Origin: Paracoccus beibuensis
Lineage (GTDB): Bacteria; Pseudomonadota; Alphaproteobacteria; Rhodobacterales; Rhodobacteraceae
Direction: 5' to 3'
Assembly: GCF_026162625.1 (NCBI RefSeq)
Contig: NZ_JAOTBD010000011.1
Coordinates: 30,141-94,140, forward strand
DNA: 64,000 bases
Made by a program: the position numbers and the translations under genes. Shown here one piece after another: positions 1-8,812 of this stretch (the first letter of the stretch is position 1; every line of letters begins with the position of its first letter). The notes under the pieces are model-generated. The model had not been told where the DNA came from. It did no database searches and saw only the letters and a program-made list of their open reading frames with translations.

Positions 1-1
1 G

Positions 2-1405
2 GCCCGCGGGTCCCGGCTGGCCTCGCAGCTTCTGGCCTTCGGCCGTCGCCAGCCGCTGGCGCCCAAGGTCGTCAACCTGGGGCGGCTGATACCGGACCTG
101 GACGAGATGCTGCACCACGCCGTGGGCGAGGCCGTGCAGGTCGATACCGCCATCGCGGACGACTTGTGGAACACGCTGATCGACCGCGGCAACCTGGAAA
201 ACGCGCTTCTGAACCTGGCGATCAACGCCCGCGACGCGATGGAGGGGCACGGAAAGTTGTCCATCCGCGCCGACAACGCGCATCTGGAAGGTCTCCGGAT
301 CGGAGATTACCCCGAGGCTGTTTCAGGGCAGTATGTCATGCTGTCGGTGACCGATACCGGCAGCGGTATCCACCCCGAGATCCTCCACAAGGTGTTCGAT
401 CCGTTCTTCTCCACCAAGCCCGAGGGCAGGGGGTCGGGCCTAGGGCTTTCGATGGTCTACGGCTTCGTGCGCCAGTCGGGCGGCCATGTCGGGATCGACA
501 GCAAGGTCGGCGTCGGCACGACCATCACGCTCTATCTGCCGCGGGTCCAGCGTCCCGAGGACGAGATTGACAGCCGCGACTTCGGTCCCATCACCGGCGG
601 AACCGAGACCATCCTCGTGGCCGAAGACGACCAGGGCGTGCGTGAGACCGTCGTCGAGACGCTGCGCGACCTCGGCTACAACGTCCTTCAGGCCTCGGAT
701 GCGCAGGGTGCGCTGGCGATTCTGGAAAGCGGCGTCCATGTCGACCTTCTGTTCACCGATGTCGTCATGCCCGGACCGATGAAATCGACCGAGCTTGCGC
801 GGCTGGCCGAGGCTCGGATGCCCGACCTCAAGGTCCTGTTCACGTCTGGATATGCCGAAAATTCGATTGTGCATGCCGGTCGCCTGGACGAGGGGGTCGA
901 GCTTCTGAGCAAGCCCTATGGCCGCGAGGATCTGGCCCGCAAGATCCGCCACCAGTTCGCCAATTCGGCGCAGCGTCGTGCCTCGCCGCCGCAGTCGCCG
1001 CAGCCCGAGGCCGCCCCGGCGCCGGAACCGGCGACCAGCAGCGCCCCGGGCCTCTGCATCCTGGTCTGCGAGGATGACGTGCTGATCCGCATCTCGGTCG
1101 TCGACATGCTGAAGGATTTGGGCCACAACGTCCTGCAGGCGGGGCGGGCGACGACGGCGCTGGATCTGCTGTCCCGGCACAAGGTCGACCTGCTGCTGAC
1201 GGATGTGGGCCTTCCAGACATGCAGGGCGACGAGCTTGCGCGCCAGGCGCGGGACCGCAACCCGACGCTTCCCCTGATCTTCGCGACGGGCCATTCCGAG
1301 GTGCCGGGCTTCAAGCCTGACGGTCGCACGCGGCTTCTCTCGAAGCCCTTCGACGACATCGCCTTGGCGGCGGCCATCGAAGCGCTGGACGTGACGAGGG
1401 GCTGA
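2..1405 (+). CDS. Hybrid sensor histidine kinase, C-terminal part (cut by window edge)
   Basis: This is the 3' part of a hybrid sensor kinase; the frame is open from base 2, so the sensor/PAS region and phospho-accepting His lie outside the window. The ATPase domain shows the N box (NLAINARDAM, about fragment residue 70), the D box (VTDTGSGI, about 116), the F box (FDPFFST) and the G2 box (GRGSGLGLSM, about 142). Two receiver domains follow, at about residues 204-316 and 352-460. Their phospho-acceptor Asp residues sit in LLFTDVVMP and LLLTDVGLP, and their switch Lys residues in LLSKPYG and LLSKPFD. They are joined by a Pro/Ala/Gln linker. The signal sensed cannot be told. Two tandem receivers suggest a phosphorelay, by inference. 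Confidence 0.92.
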   Translation, partial: ARGSRLASQLLAFGRRQPLAPKVVNLGRLIPDLDEMLHHAVGEAVQVDTAIADDLWNTLIDRGNLENALLNLAINARDAMEGHGKLSIRADNAHLEGLRIGDYPEAVSGQYVMLSVTDTGSGIHPEILHKVFDPFFSTKPEGRGSGLGLSMVYGFVRQSGGHVGIDSKVGVGTTITLYLPRVQRPEDEIDSRDFGPITGGTETILVAEDDQGVRETVVETLRDLGYNVLQASDAQGALAILESGVHVDLLFTDVVMPGPMKSTELARLAEARMPDLKVLFTSGYAENSIVHAGRLDEGVELLSKPYGREDLARKIRHQFANSAQRRASPPQSPQPEAAPAPEPATSSAPGLCILVCEDDVLIRISVVDMLKDLGHNVLQAGRATTALDLLSRHKVDLLLTDVGLPDMQGDELARQARDRNPTLPLIFATGHSEVPGFKPDGRTRLLSKPFDDIALAAAIEALDVTRG

Positions 1406-1461
1406 CATGGGAACATCGCGGCGCCTCGACGGTTCCCCCTCCGGTCCGGAAGGAGGCTTGG

Positions 1462-1818
1462 ATGATCCCGCCCGAGAAACACGCGATGCTCGATGCCGCC
1501 TCGGCGGCTGCCTTGGCGCTGCTGCCGCCGCTGCTGACGCGGACGCGTCCGCATGTCCGGCGCAGGTTCCTGGCGGCCGGCGCCTTCGTTGCAGGCTACA
1601 GCCTGCTGACCCGCTATCGTCCCGACCAGGACCGGCCTATCGGCATGACGACGCACCGCGCCATCGATGCCGCGCAGGGCGCGGCCTTCTGCATCGCGGC
1701 CATGCGTGTCGGCGACCGGCGCCTGCGGCAGGGGATGCTGGGTTACGGGTTCTTTTCAGTGGCAGCGGCGGCGCTGACCGATGACAACGCCCGCGGCGCA
1801 GACTTCGATAAAGGCTGA
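1462..1818 (+). CDS. Small hypothetical membrane protein (118 aa)
   Basis: I do not recognise the family. The start is supported by a strong AAGGAGG ribosome-binding site eight bases upstream of the ATG. The protein has about four hydrophobic stretches (near residues 13-27, 40-53, 70-80 and 93-108) separated by Arg-rich turns, so it is probably a small polytopic inner-membrane protein. It ends six bases before the convergent DUF2585 gene and is separated from the kinase by only about 55 bases, so it may share the kinase transcript. Confidence 0.7.
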   Translation: MIPPEKHAMLDAASAAALALLPPLLTRTRPHVRRRFLAAGAFVAGYSLLTRYRPDQDRPIGMTTHRAIDAAQGAAFCIAAMRVGDRRLRQGMLGYGFFSVAAAALTDDNARGADFDKG

Positions 1819-1824
1819 TCCCGG

Positions 1825-2418
1825 CTAGCCGAGGCCCGGGATCGCCCGCAGGGTCGCGATGACGAAGCCATCGCCGATCCAGGCCGACAGCCACAGCTCG
1901 ACCGCCAAGGCGGCCAGCAGGACCGCCGGAACCGGCAGCAGCCGCGCCATCCCGGCACCCAGCAGCGCCGCCGCCGTGTCGGCCGAGGCGTTCAGCAGGC
2001 TGTCGCCGTGATAGGCCAGGGGGTCGCCTGCGTCATAGTTGAACATCAGGATGACCGGCGGCAGGTTCTCGGCCAGTTCCCACAGGGTGCTGCTGATGAC
2101 GACGGCCATCACCAGCGTCCACCCGGTCCAGCGCGGCCGCAGGCGCATCAGGACGACGGCCAGAACCGCCCCGAACACCACATGCAGCAGCGTATAGGGG
2201 TCGAGCATCACCTGAGAGTTCAGCCGCGGTTCCGAAGGAAGCGCCCAGATGCGCCCGCAGTCGCAGCCGACCGGCCGGTCCAGCCACAGGAAGAACCCGA
2301 TCTTTGCCAGCGTCGCCCCCAGAAGCGCGGCGATCGCCTGACCACGCGTGATCCCGCGCCGGGCGCGGGGCGGCGTCGTGGGTGCACCCGGCACGGTCGA
2401 GGAGGAGTCGCTGCTCAT
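1825..2418 (-). CDS. DUF2585 (UPF0314) family membrane protein
   Basis: A 197-aa protein resembling the alphaproteobacterial DUF2585/UPF0314 family, whose function is unknown. It has a short polar N-terminus and then about five hydrophobic segments, with conserved-looking polar motifs between them (DYTLLHVVFGA-like PYTLLHVVFG, SSTLWELAEN, and FNYDAGDPLAYHGDSLLN). The frame is open further upstream. I chose the Met followed by a Ser/Thr-rich leader because the upstream extension is Arg-rich and non-membrane, and because family members are about 200 residues long. It converges on the preceding small gene and is divergent from cysA. Confidence 0.8.
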   Translation of the reverse strand: MSSDSSSTVPGAPTTPPRARRGITRGQAIAALLGATLAKIGFFLWLDRPVGCDCGRIWALPSEPRLNSQVMLDPYTLLHVVFGAVLAVVLMRLRPRWTGWTLVMAVVISSTLWELAENLPPVILMFNYDAGDPLAYHGDSLLNASADTAAALLGAGMARLLPVPAVLLAALAVELWLSAWIGDGFVIATLRAIPGLG

Positions 2419-2681
2419 TGCGCGAAGATTAGGGCAGCGGATGCCGGTGGCAAGACCCGCCGTGCCGGGTGCGGCAGCGACGAAATAAGAACATGCGGTT
2501 CGCAGGGCAGCGACCTTGTGGAACAGCGTTCGCCGCCCTGTCCGTGTCGTTGACGGACGTCTGCGCAGCGCCGCCTTCCTTGGAACAGCGATCCCGCCCC
2601 GCATGGCCTCGGCGTCGCGATCGGGGCTTGCCGGGTGCGGGCGCGCTGGCTAGCTGACGGGGTGACAGAAGGGGGCGCGCC

Positions 2682-3773
2682 ATGTCGATCACGATCAGCG
2701 GAATGACCAAGCGGTTCGACAGGACCGAGGTGCTGCGCGGCATCGACCTCGACGTCGCCGACGGAGAGCTGATGGCCCTGCTGGGGCCGTCAGGGTCGGG
2801 CAAGACGACGCTTCTGAAGATCATCGCGGGTCTGGAATGGCCGGACGCGGGACAGTTGCAGGTGGCGGGGCAGGACTGGCTGCAGTTGGCCGCGCGCGAC
2901 CGCCGCATCGGGTTCGTCTTTCAGCACTACGCCCTGTTCCCGCACATGAGCGTGCGCGACAACATCGCCTTTGGACTTGACGTCCAGCCCCGGGGACAAC
3001 GGCCGTCCCGCGCACAGATCGCCGCCAAGGTCGATGAGCTGATGGCGTTCCTGCAGATCGACCAGCTGGCTGACCGCTATCCGGCGCAGTTGTCGGGCGG
3101 CCAGCGCCAGCGCGTGGCCCTGGGCCGGGCACTGGCGATCCAGCCGCGCGTGCTGCTGCTGGACGAACCTTTCGGTGCACTGGACGCCGCGATCCGCCGC
3201 GACCTGCGCCGCTGGCTGCGGGGCGTGCACGAGGCAACCGGATCGACCACGATCTTCGTGACGCACGACCAGGAGGAGGCGTTCGAGCTGGCCGACCGCG
3301 TCGTCGTCATGGGGCAAGGCCAGATCGAGCAGATCGGACATGCCGACGAGATCCACGACCACCCGGCCAGCCCCTTCGTCGCCCGCTTCATGGGCGCCAC
3401 GGTCGAGCTGCCGGTGACGCTGCTCGCCGGTCGTGCCAGCGGGCCGGGGCTGGACCTGACCGCCCTGCCGCGCCGCGCGCTGCCGGATGGTCCGGCGCAC
3501 ATCCTTGCCCGCCCCGCCGACATCCGCGCGGTTCCCGATGCCGGCGGCTGCTGGACGGTCGGCAGCCTAGGCAGCACCGGGGCCGAACTGCATCTGACCG
3601 CCTCCCGCCCCGACGGCACCGAGGTCGAGGTCCAGATGCCCCGCCGCGGTGCGCCTGCCCTGACCCGTGGCGCCACCGTCACCCTCGGCGTCGAAGCCGC
3701 CGCGGTATTCCCCTATAGCCGCCGCGACCATGCGGCCCACGTCCTGCCCTTGCGAAAGGAAATCGCCCGATGA
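2682..3773 (+). CDS. cysA: Sulfate/thiosulfate ABC transporter, ATP-binding protein
   Basis: ATPase that drives sulfate/thiosulfate import at the inner membrane. It has a Walker A motif GPSGSGKTT (about residue 36), a Q loop in FVFQHYALFPHM, the signature [15 protein letters not shown], Walker B VLLLDEPFGALD and the switch His in FVTHDQEEA. Residues from about 240 form a C-terminal regulatory TOBE-like domain; at 363 residues the length is usual for CysA. A purine-rich site (AGAAGGGGG) precedes the ATG. Its stop overlaps the start of the binding-protein gene (ATGA), beginning a four-gene operon of tightly coupled genes. The order, with the ATPase first, is less common than having it last. Confidence 0.93.
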   Translation: MSITISGMTKRFDRTEVLRGIDLDVADGELMALLGPSGSGKTTLLKIIAGLEWPDAGQLQVAGQDWLQLAARDRRIGFVFQHYALFPHMSVRDNIAFGLDVQPRGQRPSRAQIAAKVDELMAFLQIDQLADRYPAQLSGGQRQRVALGRALAIQPRVLLLDEPFGALDAAIRRDLRRWLRGVHEATGSTTIFVTHDQEEAFELADRVVVMGQGQIEQIGHADEIHDHPASPFVARFMGATVELPVTLLAGRASGPGLDLTALPRRALPDGPAHILARPADIRAVPDAGGCWTVGSLGSTGAELHLTASRPDGTEVEVQMPRRGAPALTRGATVTLGVEAAAVFPYSRRDHAAHVLPLRKEIAR

Positions 3774-4762
3774 AACTGCCCCTTCTGGCCGCCGCCGTTG
3801 GCCTGACACTGGCCGGTCCCGCCGCCGCGCAGGACAAGCTGTTGAACGTCAGCTATGACGTCGCCCGCGAGTTGTTCGAGGTGCTGAACCCGGCCTTTGC
3901 CGAACATTGGCAAGAAGAGACCGGCCGGACCATCACCATCGACATGTCGCATGGCGGGTCGTCCAAGCAGGCCCGCGCGATCCTGGAAGGGCTGCCGGCC
4001 GACGTGGTGACCTTCAACCAGGAAACCGATATCGACGTCCTGGCCGAGGGCGGCCTTCTGCCCGAGGACTGGCGCGACGCGTTCCCGAACGGCGCCTCGC
4101 CCTTCTATTCGCTGCCGGCCTTCCTGGTGCGCGAAGGCAATCCGAAGAACATCGACGATTGGGACGACCTGGCGCGCGAGGATGTGGCGCCCGTCTTCCC
4201 GAACCCCAAGACCAGCGGCAATGCCCGCTATACCTATCTGGCCGCCTATGCCTATGCGCTGGCCCAGAACGATGGCGATGAAGCGGCGGCGCAGGACTTC
4301 GTGCGCAAGATCTTTGCCGGTGTGCCGGTCTTTGACACGGGCGGGCGTGCTGCCACCCAGACCTTCGCCGAACGCGGCATCGGCGACGTGCTGGTCACCT
4401 TCGAAGCCGAGACCGGCCAGATCGCAGAACAATACTCCGCCGAGGGTTTCGAACGCGTGACACCGTCGATGAGCCTCTTTGCCGCCTTCCCGGTTGCCGT
4501 CGTGGCCGAGAATGCCGAGGATAACGGCACCACCGACGTCGCGCAGGCCTATCTGGATTGGCTCTATACCCCGGAGGCACAGCGCATTCTGGCCGAGCGT
4601 GATTATCGTGTGACCGACGAAGCGGTTGCCGCCGAATTCGCCGACGCACAGGCCCCGGTCGAACTGGTCACCGTGGACGAGGTCTTCGACGGTTGGGATG
4701 CCGTGACCGAAAACCACCTGGCCAGCGGCGGCATCCTGGACCAGGTCTTCGTGAACCGATGA
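3770..4762 (+). CDS. sbp: Sulfate/thiosulfate ABC transporter, periplasmic binding protein
   Basis: Periplasmic solute receptor of the sulfate transporter, 330 aa. The N-terminus is a typical signal peptide with a likely cleavage after PAAAQ (about residue 21). The mature part carries family motifs: LLNVSYDVARELF at its start, HGGSSKQARAILEGL, VTFNQETDIDVLAE and FPNPKTSGNARYTYL, whose Ser/Gly-rich loops bind the oxyanion. It overlaps cysA by 4 bases upstream and cysT by 4 bases downstream. Sbp and CysP (thiosulfate) cannot be separated reliably by eye. Confidence 0.92.
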   Translation: MKLPLLAAAVGLTLAGPAAAQDKLLNVSYDVARELFEVLNPAFAEHWQEETGRTITIDMSHGGSSKQARAILEGLPADVVTFNQETDIDVLAEGGLLPEDWRDAFPNGASPFYSLPAFLVREGNPKNIDDWDDLAREDVAPVFPNPKTSGNARYTYLAAYAYALAQNDGDEAAAQDFVRKIFAGVPVFDTGGRAATQTFAERGIGDVLVTFEAETGQIAEQYSAEGFERVTPSMSLFAAFPVAVVAENAEDNGTTDVAQAYLDWLYTPEAQRILAERDYRVTDEAVAAEFADAQAPVELVTVDEVFDGWDAVTENHLASGGILDQVFVNR

Positions 4763-5607
4763 TCGCGGCGGCCGCCCCCATCCGCGCCAAGCGCGTCCTG
4801 CCGGGCTTTACGCTCAGCCTGGGGACGACGCTGCTCTATCTGGTGCTGATCGTTCTGATCCCGATCGCGGCGCTGGTCCTGAAGGGGGCCGAGATCGGTC
4901 CCGCCGCCTTCTGGGCCATCGTCAGCAGCGACCGGGCGGTGGCGGCCTTTCGCATCACGCTGACTGCGGGGGCCATCGCCACCGCCTTCAACGCCGCTTA
5001 TGGCCTCTTGATGGCGTGGGTGCTGGTCCGGTACGACTTTCCCGCCAAGCGCCTGCTGGACGCGCTGATGGACATTCCCTTCGCGTTGCCGACAGCGGTG
5101 GCTGGACTGTCGCTGACGGCGCTGTTTTCCGCCAATGGTTGGTTCGGGTCCGTGCTGGACGCCGCCGGGCTGCAGGTCGTCTACACCATCTGGGGAATCG
5201 CGCTGGCGATGGCCTTCACCTCGATCCCCTTCGTGGTGCGCACGGTCCAGCCGGTGCTGGAGGATTTGGACAGCTCGCTGGAACAGGCGGCCGAGACGCT
5301 TGGCGCGCGCCCCTGGCAGATCTTTTCCCGCGTCGTCTTCCCGGCGATCCTGCCCGCCTGGCTGGCGGGCTGCACGACCGCCTTTGCCCGGTCGCTTGGC
5401 GAATTCGGGGCGATCGTCTTCATCGCCGGCAACCTGCCGTTCGAGACGGAAATTGCCGCGCTGCTGGCTTATATCCGGCTTGAGGAATACGACTATAACG
5501 GCGCTGCCGCCATTGCGCTGGTCCTGCTGGCTTTCGCGCTGGTGCTGCTGGTCGTTTCAAACATCCTGCAATCCTGGGCTGCCCGCCACCGCGAGGCCAC
5601 CAGATGA
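4759..5607 (+). CDS. cysT: Sulfate ABC transporter permease CysT
   Basis: Inner-membrane permease of the sulfate transporter, 282 aa with six or so hydrophobic spans. The ATPase-contacting EAA loop reads [20 protein letters not shown] and is followed by [16 protein letters not shown], characteristic of CysT/CysU. The start is the ATG overlapping the sbp stop (ATGA). An in-frame upstream ATG at 4693 lies within sbp and would add a non-hydrophobic Arg-rich tail, so I rejected it. The downstream end overlaps cysW by 4 bases. Confidence 0.92.
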   Translation: MIAAAAPIRAKRVLPGFTLSLGTTLLYLVLIVLIPIAALVLKGAEIGPAAFWAIVSSDRAVAAFRITLTAGAIATAFNAAYGLLMAWVLVRYDFPAKRLLDALMDIPFALPTAVAGLSLTALFSANGWFGSVLDAAGLQVVYTIWGIALAMAFTSIPFVVRTVQPVLEDLDSSLEQAAETLGARPWQIFSRVVFPAILPAWLAGCTTAFARSLGEFGAIVFIAGNLPFETEIAALLAYIRLEEYDYNGAAAIALVLLAFALVLLVVSNILQSWAARHREATR

Positions 5608-6452
5608 GCGCGCAGCCCCTGATCGCCCCCGGCGCGACGCCACATCACGGCCGCCCCGCCCGCACCGGCGGCGCGCGCCTGCTGGTGGCGCTGGCCGTTG
5701 TCCTGACGCTGCTGGTCGTGGTGGCGCCGCTGACCTATATCTTCGTGCGCGCCTTTTCCGAAGGCTGGCAGGTTTATGCCGCCAACATCATGGACCCCGA
5801 CACGCTGCACGCCATCTGGCTGACCAGCCTGATCGCCGTGATCGTGGTGCCGCTGAACATCGGCTTCGGCATCGCCGCAGCCTGGGCCATCGCCAAGCAC
5901 CGCTTCCCCGGACGAGGCGTGCTGGTCACGATGATCGAGATCCCGTTTTCAATCTCTCCGATCATCGCCGGCATCTGCTATCTGCTGCTCTATGGCCGGC
6001 AGGGGCTGCTGGGCCCATGGCTGCGAGAGATGGACCTGCAGGTGGTCTTCGCATTGCCGGGCATCGTTCTGGTGACGATGTTCGTGACCGCCCCCTTTGT
6101 GGCGCGCGAGGTCCTGCCCCTGATGCAGGCGCAGGGCACCGACCAGGAACAGGCCGCCGTGACGCTTGGCGCGTCCGGCTGGCAGGTCTTCCGGCGGGTG
6201 ACGCTGCCCAACATCAAGTGGGCGCTGCTTTACGGCGCGGTCCTCTGCACCGCACGGGCGGTTGGCGAATTTGGCGGCGTGTCCGTCGTTTCCGGCAGCG
6301 TGCGCGGCCAGACGAACACGCTGCCCCTGCATGTGGAGCTGCTGTTCAACGACCTGAACACCGTCGGTGCCTTTGCCGCCGCATCCACCCTCACGCTGAT
6401 CGCGCTGGTCGCGCTGGCGCTGAAGACGGCGCTGGAATCGCGGCGCGGCTGA
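5604..6452 (+). CDS. cysW: Sulfate ABC transporter permease CysW
   Basis: Second permease half of the sulfate transporter, 282 aa. After a short polar N-terminus with positive charges it has about six membrane spans and an EAA loop, [20 protein letters not shown], followed by [17 protein letters not shown], typical of CysW. It pairs with CysT. Translation is coupled to cysT through an ATGA overlap. It is the last gene of the cys operon, with a 56-base gap before pxpA on the same strand; read-through is possible. Confidence 0.92.
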   Translation: MSAQPLIAPGATPHHGRPARTGGARLLVALAVVLTLLVVVAPLTYIFVRAFSEGWQVYAANIMDPDTLHAIWLTSLIAVIVVPLNIGFGIAAAWAIAKHRFPGRGVLVTMIEIPFSISPIIAGICYLLLYGRQGLLGPWLREMDLQVVFALPGIVLVTMFVTAPFVAREVLPLMQAQGTDQEQAAVTLGASGWQVFRRVTLPNIKWALLYGAVLCTARAVGEFGGVSVVSGSVRGQTNTLPLHVELLFNDLNTVGAFAAASTLTLIALVALALKTALESRRG

Positions 6453-6508
6453 GGGCCTTGACGCCCCCTTCCGAACCCCTGATCCTGCCCCGGAAGAAGG
6501 GGGCGCAT

Positions 6509-7270
6509 GTGACCACGATCGACCTGAACAGCGACTTGGGCGAAGGCTACGGCGCCTGGCGGATGGGCGACGACGCGGCGATGCTGGGCATCGTCAGCTC
6601 GGCCAATATCGCCTGCGGATTTCACGCGGGCGATCCGGCGGGGCTGCTGGCGACGCTGCGCGAGGCGGCGCGGCGAGGCGTGGCGGTGGGGGCGCATGTC
6701 AGCTATCCCGACCGCGTGGGGTTTGGACGCCGGGCGATGGATGTCGCGCCGGGCGATCTGGAAGCCGATGTCATCTACCAGATCGGCGCCCTGCAGGGGC
6801 TGGCGCGGGCCGCGGGGACGCGGGTTGCCTACGTCAAGCCGCACGGCGCGCTTTACAACACCATCGCCCATGACGCGCGGCAGGCCGATGCGGTGATCGC
6901 GGCGATGCTGGCGGTCGACCCGTCGTTGGTGCTGATGGGGCTGGCGGGCGCCCCGATCCTGGACCGGGCCGCCGCCGCCGGACTGTCCGTCGTGGCCGAG
7001 GCGTTCGCGGACCGGGGCTACGCCGCCGACGGGACCCTGCTGGCGCGCGGCACCTCCGGAGCCGTCCTGACCGATCCCGACCAGATTGCCGAACGCATGG
7101 TCCGCCTGGCGCGCCAGGGCCAGATCGAGGCGCAGGACGGCACCCTGCTGTCCCTGCGCGCGGGCAGCATCTGCGTGCATGGCGACAGCCCCGGCGCCGT
7201 GGCAATGGCCGCCTGCATCCGAGAGGCCCTGATCGCCGGAGGGGTCGGGATCGCGGCGTTCGCACCATGA
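6509..7270 (+). CDS. pxpA: 5-oxoprolinase subunit A (LamB/YcsF family)
   Basis: A 253-aa member of the LamB/YcsF family. PxpA acts with PxpB and PxpC in ATP-dependent opening of 5-oxoproline (pyroglutamate) to glutamate. Recognisable blocks are [13 protein letters not shown] at the N-terminus, [39 protein letters not shown] and [11 protein letters not shown] near the end. I chose the GTG start at 6509 because AGAAGG lies eight bases upstream and the family begins with the DLNSDLGE block; the longer frame upstream is only the out-of-frame shadow of cysT/cysW. The stop overlaps the next gene by ATGA. Confidence 0.9.
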   Translation: MTTIDLNSDLGEGYGAWRMGDDAAMLGIVSSANIACGFHAGDPAGLLATLREAARRGVAVGAHVSYPDRVGFGRRAMDVAPGDLEADVIYQIGALQGLARAAGTRVAYVKPHGALYNTIAHDARQADAVIAAMLAVDPSLVLMGLAGAPILDRAAAAGLSVVAEAFADRGYAADGTLLARGTSGAVLTDPDQIAERMVRLARQGQIEAQDGTLLSLRAGSICVHGDSPGAVAMAACIREALIAGGVGIAAFAP

Positions 7271-8811
7271 TCCGCTTCCTGCCCGTCGGCCCACGCTGCT
7301 TCCTGGCCGAGCTTGCGGACCTCGACGCTACCCTGGCGCTTTACGACGCGCTGCTGGCCGACCCGCTGCCGGGTGTGATCGACCTGGTGCCCGCGGCGCG
7401 CACGATCATGGTGCGCACTGCGCCGGGCATCGCGGCTGACGCGGCGCTTGCCCGTGCGATCCGCGGCCGCGCGGCTGCGCCCCCGCAGGCCAGCGACCGG
7501 ATCGCCGATGTGATCGAGCTGCCGGTCACCTATGACGGCGAGGATCTGGACGAGGTCGCGTGCCTGATGAACCTGACGGTGGCAGAGGTCATCAAGGCGC
7601 ACCAGGCCGCCATCTGGCAGGTTGCCTTCTGCGGCTTCGCGCCCGGCTTCGCCTACATGACCTGCGACGATGCCCGCTTCGATCTGCCCCGCCGGACCGA
7701 GCCGCGGACACGGATCCCGGCAGGCTCGGTCGCCCTGGCGGGTCGGTTCTGCGGCGTCTATCCGCAAGAGTCGCCCGGCGGCTGGCAGCTGATCGGCCGC
7801 ACCGATGCGGCGATGTGGGACCTGTCGCGCGAGCCACCCGCGTTGCTGCGGCCGGGGATGCGGGTCCGCTTCGTGCCGGGGCGGGTGGTCGTGCGGTCCG
7901 ACACCCCCGCGCCCACGGCCAAGGTGCAGGGGCTGCGGGTTCAGGAGACGGCGTTTCCGATCCTTGTGCAGGATCTGGGCCGCCCGGGGCAGGCAGGGCA
8001 GGGGGTCAGTGCGTCCGGCGCGCTGGACCGGGGCGCCTTGCGCCGCGCCAACCGCGCCGTCGGCAACCCTGCGGGCGCGCCGGCGCTGGAGGTTACCTCA
8101 GGCCCCGTGCGGCTTCTGGCGGAAGTCTCGATGACGCTGGCACTTTCCGGCGCGGCGCGGGCAACCTTCGGCGCCGCTGCGGTCGAGCCGGGCGGGGCCT
8201 TCGCGCTGGACGCCGGCGACCACCTGCAGATTGCCGCCGCGACGGCCGGGATGCGCAGCTATCTTGCGGTTCGCGGCGGGTTTCAGGTGCAGCGGACGCT
8301 CGGCTCTGCGGCGACCGACACGCTGGCGCATGTTGGCCCGTCCCCCTTGGTTGCGGGCGATGCGCTGGCGCTGGCGCACCAGGCCGCGATGGCAGTCAGC
8401 GATCCCGACCCGGCGCCGGACCTGCCGGCAATCGGCGACGTCGTGAACCTGCCAGTCACCCTCGGCCCCCGGACCGACTGGTTCGACGACAGCGCGGTCC
8501 AAAGTTTCCTGGCGCAGGAATGGCTGGTGACGCGGCATTCGTCCCGCGTGGGGATCCGGCTCTCGGGCGGCCCGATCCTGCGGCCGGACGCCGCCGAGCT
8601 TCCCTCGGAGGGCTGCGCGGCCGGTGCCATCCAGGTGCCGCATTCCGGCCAGCCGGTGCTGTTCCTGGCGGACCACCCGCTGACCGGCGGCTATCCCGTC
8701 ATCGCCACCCTGCAACCGGATACGCTGGACCTCGCGGGCCAGCTGCCGCCGGGCGCGCGCATCCGCTTCGATGCCGCCGCGCCCTTTGCGCCCATCGATC
8801 CGGAAGGCTGA
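7267..8811 (+). CDS. Fused 5-oxoprolinase subunits B and C (KipI-KipA / AHS1-AHS2)
   Basis: A 514-aa fusion. Residues 1 to about 215 are PxpB/KipI-like (allophanate-hydrolase subunit 1 fold), with [22 protein letters not shown] and [15 protein letters not shown]. After a linker, residues about 222-514 are PxpC/KipA-like (subunit 2 fold), with [46 protein letters not shown] and [14 protein letters not shown]. The same two folds in the same order form the carboxyltransferase domain of urea carboxylase. It is translationally coupled to pxpA, and one base separates its stop from the biotin carboxylase start. The product either completes a 5-oxoprolinase or serves as the carboxyltransferase of a biotin enzyme; the sequence does not decide. 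Confidence 0.88.
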   Translation: MIRFLPVGPRCFLAELADLDATLALYDALLADPLPGVIDLVPAARTIMVRTAPGIAADAALARAIRGRAAAPPQASDRIADVIELPVTYDGEDLDEVACLMNLTVAEVIKAHQAAIWQVAFCGFAPGFAYMTCDDARFDLPRRTEPRTRIPAGSVALAGRFCGVYPQESPGGWQLIGRTDAAMWDLSREPPALLRPGMRVRFVPGRVVVRSDTPAPTAKVQGLRVQETAFPILVQDLGRPGQAGQGVSASGALDRGALRRANRAVGNPAGAPALEVTSGPVRLLAEVSMTLALSGAARATFGAAAVEPGGAFALDAGDHLQIAAATAGMRSYLAVRGGFQVQRTLGSAATDTLAHVGPSPLVAGDALALAHQAAMAVSDPDPAPDLPAIGDVVNLPVTLGPRTDWFDDSAVQSFLAQEWLVTRHSSRVGIRLSGGPILRPDAAELPSEGCAAGAIQVPHSGQPVLFLADHPLTGGYPVIATLQPDTLDLAGQLPPGARIRFDAAAPFAPIDPEG

Positions 8812-8812
8812 C

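Noticed and set aside
5135..7270. A 711-codon plus-strand frame joining the end of cysT, cysW and pxpA.
   Set aside because: Only the part from 6509 is conserved (PxpA). The first 458 codons are the out-of-frame shadow of cysT and cysW.
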